From: Brachycybe producta
Taxonomy: Eukaryota; Arthropoda; Diplopoda; Playtdesmida; Andrognathidae
Assembly: GCA_036925085.1 (NCBI GenBank)
Contig: JAUPFP010000052.1
Coordinates: 1-64,000, forward strand
Direction: 5' to 3'
Length of the DNA stretch: 64,000 bases
The notes under the pieces were generated by a model. It was given only the letters and a program-made list of their open reading frames with translations. It was not told the DNA's origin and made no database searches. Made by a program: the position numbers and the translations under genes. Of the stretch, positions 56,001 through 64,000 are shown in pieces. Within the stretch, counting starts at the first letter, position 1. Every line of letters begins with the position of its first letter.

Positions 56001-57162
56001 CATGATGGTCATGAGATCTGTGAAACTGTTGATGAACTCCCATTCGAGACCTTCAACGTACGGCTGTCCCTTCTACATAACCGACCAAAAAAAAAACATT
56101 AGAAAACGAATTCTCTCTCCATCTCTCTTCATCAATTTCACCGAATCTTCTCTCAGACTCAACGGCTTCCTTGACTTTGAAAACAGATCGTAAACCTTCT
56201 CGTTGTAAATCTCGATAGAAGCAACTCGTAAAAGGAACTCGCGAGTCGGAGCCTTCAAAAAAAAAAAAAAGAAACCAAAAACCAAAATCAATTGAACCGA
56301 TGAATTTTTTCTTTGAATTTCGAAGATTCTCCGACTTTCTCTATGTATTCGAAAAGAGATTTCGCTATCCTCGGAATGACTCCTTCGTTCGTTTTGTTTC
56401 CCATCATCGTGTGGGTTTTACCGGACGAAGTTTGTCCGTAAGCAAAGATCGTTCCTATTAACGAAAGAAAAGAAAGTCAGTTCGAAATGATTGTGGTAAA
56501 GATTAACAAGAGAGAGAAAGAGAGAGAGAGAGAGAGTTTCCACCGTTGTAACCGTCCATCACCGACTGGAGGATCGGCACCGCCACTTTGTCGTAAACTT
56601 CTTTCGTCGTAGCCTTCGTATCGAAGATATGATCTAATAAGAAGAAAACAACACTTAAAAACTAGAAAAGCTCATAAACAAACAACTCAAACGCATAAAT
56701 ATGAATATATAGAATCGACATTTCTTCAGTTTTCTGCTGTTTTATGTAGATTTCAGCTATTTTCTACAAACTTCAGCTGTTTTGTGCCAACTTCAAGTGT
56801 TTTCTACATATTTCTTTTAGCTTTCTTAAAGAGTTTTCTGCGTTTTAACATAGAAAAATACGGAAACGAGAGAAGAAAGAAAAAAAGACCGAAGACGTAG
56901 GCGTGTTTCTGTTTATCGACTTCCTGGATCTGATTCCCATTGACGACCCACCGATAATCTCCTCCTTGTTCCCTATTAAAAAACGAAAATGTCAAAATAC
57001 GCAGCTACTCTCTCTCTCTCTCTCTCTCTGTACGCATGACGAGCGCGTACAAGAGAAAAAGAGAGACTCCCGTAAGAGGCTAGCGAAAGAGAGAAAATCT
57101 TACGGGTTCGTCAAAGGCCGAACTCTAACGACGACGTGAACGTTTCCGCCGCAATTCGACAT
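50061..57162 (-). CDS. CENPE: Centromere-associated kinesin CENP-E (kinesin-7)
   Basis: Complete 22-exon model, 1305 aa: 57162-57104, 56972-56890, 56633-56544, 56454-56336, 56252-56142, 56072-55988, 55902-55835, 55755-55684, 55621-55485, 55400-55271, 54760-54644, 54569-54183, 54104-54010, 53761-53656, 53574-53329, 53170-51947, 51881-51741, 51358-51258, 51186-51054, 51002-50791, 50354-50218, 50125-50061. N-terminal motor: VRVRPL, P-loop GQTSSGKT (84-91), [33 protein letters not shown] (230-239), [20 protein letters not shown] and neck [14 protein letters not shown]. These features are CENP-E rather than KIF15 type. Long coiled coil from about 345 to 1270, one 1.2-kb exon carrying 408 residues. 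The chain ends C-K-V-S, a CaaX box as in vertebrate CENP-E (farnesylated). It moves chromosomes toward the spindle equator. It is about half the length of human CENP-E (2701 aa). Confidence 0.93.
50435..50665. repeat. Foldback element, CTAGAA family, in CENPE intron
   Basis: Left arm TCGAAACTAGAAGAGTAA, internal CTCAAAATAAACTTTTTG and TAAAAAGTTTATTTTGAC, right arm CACTTTTCTAGTCTCTAAA. Confidence 0.75.
54882..55062. repeat. Foldback element, CTAGAA family, in CENPE intron
   Basis: Left TTTTTAGAAACTACAAAAGT, right TTTACTCTTCTAGTCTCTAA; internal ATCTTTCAAAATAAACTTT near 54965. In the intron between the motor and the stalk exons (55271-54760). Confidence 0.65.
56508..56535. repeat. (GA)n microsatellite
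   Basis: GA run directly upstream (on the plus strand) of the CENPE exon boundary at 56544, i.e. inside the intron after its donor site. Confidence 0.9.
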
Positions 57163-57356
57163 TTTTACAATAATAAATTTAAATAAAATACTGAATAACA
57201 AAAAAAACGCAATAAAAATCAGCAAAAAAAACTAAGAAGAAATTCCCGCCGTTTATTAACCGTCGTTTTAGACTCCGCCCCAAAATATACATCGACAACA
57301 GCGCCGCCTCGTGTTAAACGCGAAAACTAAATTGTAGTTGACAAGACAGGCAGTTA

Positions 57357-57567
57357 GAAATAGGGAAGAACTTCAATTGGCTCCGCCCTTTTTATGACGA
57401 GCGCAAAATCAAATTGGTTGGTTATGTAGTCCGACATCACATGCTCCGCCCTTTTTAACGTTGAACCCATAGAGTTAGGAATATATGGTTGAACCACACA
57501 ACAATCCAATTAGAAGTTGCCGTCGTCATAACAAGGGCGGAGCCAACTAAAGTTCTCCCCGATTTCT
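57357..57567. repeat. Imperfect foldback repeat
   Basis: GGGAAGAACTTCAATTGGCT with CCGCCCTTTTT at the left pairs with AAGGGCGGAGCCAACTAAAG and TTCTCCCC at the right. The core has another CTCCGCCCTTTTTAACG word (near 57450), so it may be a compound element. Confidence 0.6.
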
Positions 57568-57579
57568 TACTACCTATGA

Positions 57580-57790
57580 TGACAGGAGCGCCGTTTTGTG
57601 TCGAACATAAAAACTAAATTGTTATTGACAATAACGCTACCTTGTGTCGAACACAATAACTAAATTGTTACTGACACAACTGCTGTCTCGTGTGAAACGT
57701 AAAAACTAAATCGTTACTGACAAAGGCGCCGTCTCGTGTCGAACACAGAAACTAAATTGTTATTGACAAACGCGCTGTCTCACATCATGA
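57580..57790. repeat. 46-48-bp minisatellite
   Basis: Four to five tandem units, consensus about GCGCCGTCTCGTGTCGAACA followed by an AAACTAAATTGTTATTGACA block; unit starts near 57580, 57626, 57674, 57719 and 57766. A diverged single unit sits at about 57298-57345. Confidence 0.75.
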
Positions 57791-58319
57791 CGTCATGTAC
57801 GAAGAAATTCATAAGACCGACGTCAGAGCAGACGCACTCGGTTGATTAACCGATGAATAAAGAAACATAGCATTTTTAAAAACTATTTTTCAATACGATG
57901 AAATCGTGTATTTTAAAACAACCTGTAAATTTTAAGTTTCAAAGTTTGATAAAAACCAGAACGGTGACAATAGTGTTTTCACGACGATATCTTTCAAAAT
58001 AAACTTTATATTGCAATTTGAACGATTTTATTTTTTTCTCTAAAAAAACAACAACAGAAAATTGGATCATTTTCAAAAACAGCTGTAAAAAGTTTATTTT
58101 GAAAGATATCGTCAAGAAAACACTTTTATCTCTTTCCTTTACTCTTCTAGTTTTTAATAAACTTTAAAAAACATTTTTAATTTGATTTTAAATTAATGTT
58201 TTCAGTTTTTGTATTTTAATAAAACTTTACTGTTGGTCAACAACAACACTGCAATATAAATATATTTATAATAAAATAATACAAATTTCCGATGAATTTT
58301 AAGCAATTTTCCAACTTAA

Positions 58320-61230
58320 TTAAATTCCGTTCTTTTCAAAATTGGCAGTAATTTCATTTGAAGGCCGTGGATAATAAAGTGGTTCCTTCACTTGACGAAT
58401 TTCAGCCAACTCTTTGGCACTTTTGGGCACTTCGTCCTGAAATTAAACATATTAAATGAAGAAATTGCTTAAAAACCAGAAATATTTTTCGATAAAAATT
58501 GAACCAGAAAATTGTCCGAACGACGGATTTTCATTTCGGTCGAATTGTAACCCAAAAAGATCCTCATTTTAGTCGGAAGACTACGGATCAGTCGCTCCAC
58601 TGTCGGAGAAATCAAACGCGGATCCAACTCCTCAGCATCAGACACACCTTTCAAATATTTTACAAAATAAATTATTTCAACAATTAATTAATTAATTAAT
58701 AATTTGATAATAAATAATAAACAACTACAACACTTAATTAAGGGCACCGCGCGGCCCCTGAAGCACTAAAATGTGCTCCAAAATTAGTCTCTCAACGAGC
58801 CCAAAAGGACCCAAAATAATTCGTTACCTGTACAAATCGAGACGACGAGACCGAGCGTAATTCCGACGGCGGCCGTAATCGCCGGATACCAAAGCGGAGA
58901 AAGGGTGTAAAAATAAGCGATGCTTTCGTCGAACAAACATATTAAAAATTAATAAGAAATTACGTCACGCATATCCACCGCAAGAAATTCTTACTCTTCC
59001 GTTGGAAATTCCGTAAGCGATTCGACTGCAACACTCGATCCGTAACGATCCGTGCTGTTAGAGGCCGTTGCATTACAGCCACTCGCCGACATCGGAGCCG
59101 TCGGAAACTCCGGAGAGACGATCAACGAACCGATTGCCATCCAAAGACCGAGACCCAAACTAACGACGAAACCACAAAAAGCACCGGTGTTGTTGGTCCA
59201 CGGAAATAGAACTCCAAGGGCGAACACGGTGAAAAGGGTTCCACCGTAGATTCCGGAAATGCTGAACACGGCCTATAAAACGGACGGATAAAAGACTATC
59301 GAAAGAGTTCCTAAGTTGGGGGGGTCCACTTGCGGTGCCACATACTCACTCTCACGACACCTCCCATGCTGGCCGCTACGGCCACCAAAGCCACACAGAT
59401 GACACCGTATACAATCACTGCAAAACCACAAAAATTAGACCTGGCACCAATACATTCAATGGTGGCGAACCGTACCGAGGACCTTGGAGCAGAAGAGCGA
59501 CTGAATTTCGGTCATTTCCTTCCAGATCGGTTTAATGTAGTCAGTCAGCGTCAATGCAGACAGAACGTTCAGAACGGAAGAGAACGTACTGCAAGAAATG
59601 CAATATGAAACACGTACCGTACCGTGGAAGAAAAAGCGCAGCGTAACCGTACCGTACCTCAAAGTGGCGCACAGCACGGCAGCGACAAAGATTCCCGGAA
59701 AACCTCGAACGAAAGACAGAGTCTCGACTGCAAACAACGGCACCATCTGAAACAAAAATGCAGAATTTATAAATTTACCGAACCCATTTGTTGTTGAGAA
59801 GAACAGAGCCACCAAATCCGTGCCCGATGTGTGCTCGATTTACTTGATCTCTCGAACTGATGACACCGTTGAGATACGGATCGCAATCCTTGTACTTAGT
59901 GTACATTATGAGACCGGTCAACCCGAAAAACCACAAAATGATGGCCCAGAGAAGTGTCAGATGAAGTGACCATTTGGCTCTCGTCAGATTCGGATTAGAA
60001 ATCATCCTCTGGATGAGTAACTGGTTCGGTGTCAAGTTGCAAACAGTGAAGCAAAGTCCACCTATGAGATAAGTCCAGATGGTGTCCTTCACTTGAGGAT
60101 CCGGATAAATGCTACGAGGCGAAAAAACAAAACAATTAAAACCTGGGTCACGGACTACGGCACCCGACACGGTCCATTTTTCTTACTAAAGATCTAGCCT
60201 TCGTCCGGCGAAATTCGCCTTGTAGATTTCAGAGGCACCACCGACGTCCACGAAACCTTTAACCGCAACGACGAAAACGCAAACGACGATGACCACGAGC
60301 TGAAAAACGTCGGCCCAAACCACAGCTTTGATGCCACCCTGTAACGACACCGACGAGTGGTTAAGTGAATCCGATAACTGAACCGCACTGGCTTGCTGGC
60401 AACAGGTCTCACCAGAGCCGTGTAGACCATGCAGACCACACCGATGATGATGACCGAAGACCAAAGATCGAGACCGGTCACTGAAAATTTAAAAAAAAAA
60501 TCAGAAAGGGGGGGTCATTGGGAGTCCGTCGACGACCGAAACCGGGCCGACGGGCCACTCATTTGTTATATTTGTACCCTGGTTCAAAGCCAAAGCCGGT
60601 GCATAGGTCATACAAGACGAGATTAAAACCTAAACTCGATCGGAAAAGAAAAAAAGTTCAATAAGGTCACTTGGGCAATTTCGGTGCCGACGGCCGCGTG
60701 CCGTTAGTTCCCATAACCGACTTTACCAGCTGTATGCTGTAGAAAACGGAAGTGATCATCCGTAATTTACGACTGAATCTGAATTCCAGATACTACAGAC
60801 GGGAAATAGGTGGATTGTTATTAACGATAACAAAAGAAAAGAGCTCGGCGAACATCGAGACCTGAAAGATGCTCGTAAATCCCAGATTGAAGTAGACCGG
60901 AATGAACAACTGGTTGAAAACGTAAATTCCTGTGAAACAGGAGACACTCAGAAGTAGGAACTGGACACCGTAGCTGTAAGTCTCGAGCGGATAACCCTGA
61001 AAGGACATCGCAGAAATTGCAGTGGCCACCGTAGAAAGAACGACCGGCAGAAAGCCGAGAGATTTGTCGGTCACCAGGAACTGTTTTGTGTTGCTGTTCT
61101 TCTTTACCCGGAAAACATGGTAGAAACCGACGAGAGTGGACATGGCCACCGTGACGATCATTGTCACGTAGTCCACTAAGTCCAGAGTGACCACCGACTT
61201 CGAAGTCATCTTCGATGAGGTGGTGGCCAA
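58320..61230 (-). CDS. SLC5-family sodium-coupled solute transporter (SMCT/SMVT-like)
   Basis: Complete 13-exon model, 625 aa: 61230-60862, 60792-60727, 60629-60578, 60480-60413, 60338-60187, 60111-59844, 59746-59658, 59588-59476, 59417-59350, 59272-58995, 58922-58828, 58647-58505, 58436-58320. About 13 membrane segments. SLC5 landmarks: DYVTMIVTVAMSTLVGFYHV, SAMSFQGYPLETY, GVVCMVYTALGGIKAVVWAD, CNLTPNQLLIQR and TLSSVLNVLSALT-like TM8. A loop with NAT and NST glycosylation sites (about residues 470-490) lies between late helices. The order and the GGIKAVVW-DVFQ motif match the SLC5A5/6/8/12 branch (iodide, multivitamin or monocarboxylate carriers). Substrate cannot be told from sequence. Confidence 0.9.
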
Positions 61231-63574
61231 AGAGGAGAGGCTCGGTGCCTGACAAGAGTTCGGTGGCCGAAGAGTAGAGGTCAGTGGCCGAGGAGAAGAA
61301 GACTTCTTCGGTGGCCGCGCGGTATTTTACTTAAGACTAGTTGAGTATAGGCTTAGCCGATAACGTACGCGGAGAGAGTGTTCGGTGGCCGAGTTGAAGG
61401 AGAGCTTGCGGTGACCTGGATAGCTCACGTGAAGAGCTCGGTGGCCGATGTTATTAAGATATGTTTGACTGAATTTCGAAGCCACTTTGTCCTTTTTATC
61501 TTCGATGAATGGTGGCTGCGTCCGCACGCGACAACACAAAAAAATTCACCGTCATCCTCATCTTTATCCTCCTCTTAAGTCTCTCTAATCAAATTGGAAG
61601 AAGGGTCAAAGGTCGTCCCCTTCTTCTTCTTCTTCTTCTTCATCCTTTCGTTGATTGATTTCATTTGATTCCAACCCCTTGTTGAGAGAACTTTCTTTAG
61701 AAAAGACTTTGTTTTCGTTTTGTTGGCTCATCAATTTCTGTAACGAAATTAATAGAAATTGCAACGACTTTTGTAATTTGAACCAGTTTGAACTCAATTT
61801 AAGATAAATCTGAACAGAAAACAAAACAAACAACTTTAAGAAGAAATTGAAACTGTTTTAGAAACTAGAAGAGTTAATGCATTTTCTATGCTTTTTTCTC
61901 TTCTAGTTTCTAAAACAGTTTCAATTACTTTTGAAATCTTGCATCAGTTACTCTTTCTAGTTTTTAAAACACTTATTAATGAACTTCAAGAAGCAATTAA
62001 AAAATGTGTTAGAAACTGGAGGAGTAAAATGAAGTTACATTGTTGAGAGCTTCAGTTTCAGTTAATAAACTAGAATAGTAATAAAGGAGAATAATTTGGA
62101 AGAGAAATCCTTTTTGGTCCAAATTCAAGTGAAAATAAAAAGCAAAAATCATTAAATTAGAAATGTAGTTATAGTTAGATAACTAGATTAGGTTTAATTT
62201 TAGTTAATATTTATGTTTATGTTTCGATAACAAAATAAACACATGTTGTTTTTAAAAGGTTGTTTTAAAGTGCAAAAGTCTCGATCTCCAAACACTTAAA
62301 GGGTTTTTAAAAACTAGAATGAACATATCGATAAATTATGAAGATTATGTTAGGTTATTTAATTAGGATGTAAAAAAAAAAGTGTATTTTGAAAGATATC
62401 AAAACATCCTTAAAATAACTGAGCTAAAATACCCATTCTAGTTTTTAGCTTTCAATTTATCTTCTATAGTGTTGCTCTATAGAAACGCAAAAAAATATTT
62501 ACTCTTCTAGTATCTAAAACAATTTACGTTTGTGATTATAGGATTCATTTCGTAATATTGGCTATAAGAAATGTCATAATAAGCAATAAAAGTATATTTT
62601 GTAATATTTGTTTTCCATAAAAAGATCAATTGAATCAATGAATGAATTGTTTTCCAACTTAATCTCAATTAATCACAACTCCATTCATGAATTTACATAA
62701 AAACAAACACTGTCATCACCTAATTACGATCACGTGAAAGATCGACGATGACGTCATTAGAAGAAAAAAACAAACACTTAAAATAATTGTCTTTAATTAA
62801 TTAATTAATTAATTAGTTAATTAATGTAGATACAAATCGATTTCTGTACAATTCAAGTCAATATACAAAAAAAAATATTTACAAAATAAAACATATTTCG
62901 AAATTGAAAAACTCAACGGGAGAAACTTAGAAACTAGAATAGACTTTGCTCAATTTACTAGATTTCAAAATTGCCATAAAAAGTTTACTTTGAAAGATAT
63001 GGTTGTGAATAATGCTATTTGATGAGAAATCTTTCAAAATTAACTTTATTATTATTAATAATTTCCACTTCAAATTGCACCGAAATTAAGTTTCAAATTT
63101 CAATAAAAAGTTTATTTTCAAATCGGCGTCTATTCTAGTTTCTAACAAACTTTCAATTTTATTTCTCTGTAAATTGTGTTTTTTAATGATATATTTTTCA
63201 AAATGAAACATTTTATGAAAGTTTGAAAATATTAATTTCATTTTGTGGCAATTTGAAGTGAAAAATTGAAAATTAATAATTTGAAACTTTTAATAAATAA
63301 AAAGTTCATTTTGAAACAAGTCGTCATTAAACTTGGAAGTTAATTTTAATAAAAAATAATTTACATCTATTAAAGTTGGAACTTTGTTAATTTCCTGAAA
63401 TTTTCCTCCGCTGAGCCACTTTTCAATAATAATTAACGACTCGAGACGTCCGTCATTTCCTTCAATTAAAGCTTCAATTACGGAGATTTCTTCGAGATCT
63501 CTTCAAAATCGAATATTTTTGATAAATAAATCTAAAAACTAGTGAAAAAGTTGTTCAAACGACCAGAGATCGGC
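61231..63574. other. SLC5 upstream region and foldback-rich spacer
   Basis: Immediately upstream of the SLC5 start, five or so copies of CGGTGGCCGA occur between 61210 and 61450, probably 5' UTR or promoter. After 61600 the sequence is AT-rich with CTAGAA palindromes at 61845-61926, about 62285-62520 and about 62930-63150, and (TTAA)n at 62795-62825. A Glu-rich frame on the minus strand at 61606-61833 is a GAA/GAG repeat artefact. Confidence 0.6.
61845..61926. repeat. Minimal CTAGAA palindrome with perfect arms
   Basis: 29-bp arms (61845-61873 and 61898-61926) are exact reverse complements around a 24-bp loop. The left arm starts AATTGAAACTGTTTTAGAAA and ends CTAGAAGAG. It contains only the outer ends of the CTAGAA family and no internal CTTTCAAAATAAAC segment. 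Confidence 0.9.
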
Positions 63575-64000
63575 TTAAACCCGATCGCGAGATCCAGTTA
63601 CGACCAAAAGGAAACAGATTACGAGGAGAAAATCGAGGCTCGTAGTGGCCGCCACCGCATCGGAGGCATGAACCTCGACCGCTTTCGAACTCAGAACGGC
63701 CGAAAGAGTGAAATCGCTCAGAAAGCGCGGACTCTGCAACTGAACCATCGCCTCCAGTTTATCGGCCTCTCGAGTGCAAGCCTCCAACCGAACCGACGAA
63801 GGAACGGCAGAGGAGGAGGAGGAACCCCGAGCAACGGGAGATGTTACGACTAGGACGAGCTCGCCTTCGACCGCCAGGTAACCGAAGACGTCGCACTGCG
63901 CGACACGGATGTGCCGTCGGAAAGACAGCACGACGTCGACGACCGTGAGCGGAGGACGATCCTTAGGAACCGTTTGAATGCGTTCCATCTGCGTCTTACT
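63575..64000 (-). CDS. 3' part of an unidentified gene, cut by the window edge
   Basis: The minus-strand frame is open from the window edge to a stop at 63575 and the stretch is GC-rich like the exons in this window. It reads VVDVVLSFRRHIRVAQCDVF, then an acidic/hydrophobic region, a Ser run, EACTREADKLEAMVQLQ, PRFLSDFTLSAVL and a hydrophobic span (LDFLLVICFLLVV) that could be a membrane helix followed by a short tail. Either the exon ends at a donor inside that span (GTAATC or GTAACT occur there) or the frame runs to its stop. No family was recognised. Met at 63988 may be internal. Confidence 0.5.
   Translation of the reverse strand, partial: SKTQMERIQTVPKDRPPLTVVDVVLSFRRHIRVAQCDVFGYLAVEGELVLVVTSPVARGSSSSSAVPSSVRLEACTREADKLEAMVQLQSPRFLSDFTLSAVLSSKAVEVHASDAVAATTSLDFLLVICFLLVVTGSRDRV

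Larger units (their letters stand above)
57163..58319. other. Spacer between CENPE 5' end and the SLC5 gene
   Basis: No gene. It contains an inverted repeat at 57357-57567, a minisatellite at about 57580-57790 and a CTAGAA foldback near 57945-58170. The CENPE promoter must lie in the leftmost part. Confidence 0.6.

Overview
This window is nuclear DNA of an invertebrate animal. The evidence is: AT-rich sequence, genes split into many small exons with GT-AG introns mostly of about 60-700 bp, and animal-specific families (CENP-E kinesin-7, Dickkopf, CAP/CRISP with a C-terminal Cys module, PAN plus C-type-lectin proteins). The phylum cannot be fixed from the sequence; a cnidarian or another early-branching or small invertebrate genome is possible, but that is inference. 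Exon models below were built by hand from splice sites, reading phase and similarity to remembered families; most close in frame from ATG to stop.

Layout. 882-5513 (+) is a complete AFG1L mitochondrial AAA ATPase gene. 6046-13890 is a tandem satellite of about 43 units of 183 bp. It is followed by a foldback element and a 161-bp tandem repeat that has been split by a GC-richer insert carrying an open frame. 16316-24604 (-) is a 20-exon MARCHF6/Doa10 ubiquitin ligase, and 25433-27879 (-) is neuroguidin (NGDN). 28572-29661 (+) is EMC4, head-to-head with NGDN. 31998-33975 (+) is a secreted CAP protein. 35002-35640 is an open frame of unknown nature. 36514-37796 (+) and 38318-40080 (-) are two tail-to-tail secreted PAN plus C-type-lectin-like genes, with a decayed copy of the first gene's 5' end at 35641-35880. 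42579-44048 (+) is a Dickkopf gene. 45637-47328 (-) is ARL5. 48333-49016 (+) is a PCC1/LAGE3 KEOPS subunit whose stop overlaps the start of PIGP (48997-49395, +). 50061-57162 (-) is a compact CENP-E ending in a CaaX box. 58320-61230 (-) is an SLC5 sodium-coupled transporter. 63575-64000 (-) is the 3' part of an unidentified gene.

There is no operon logic across the window. Neighbouring genes serve unrelated housekeeping roles: ER protein quality control and membrane insertion (MARCHF6, EMC4), GPI-anchor synthesis (PIGP), tRNA t6A modification (PCC1), ribosome assembly (NGDN), Golgi traffic (ARL5) and chromosome congression (CENPE). The two exceptions are the PCC1-PIGP pair, whose coding regions overlap by 20 bp on the same strand, and the PAN-lectin cluster, which arose by local duplication. 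Introns and spacers are crowded with foldback (palindromic) elements. The most abundant shares the arm motif AAACTAGAAGRGTAA, about 20 copies of which can be recognised by eye.
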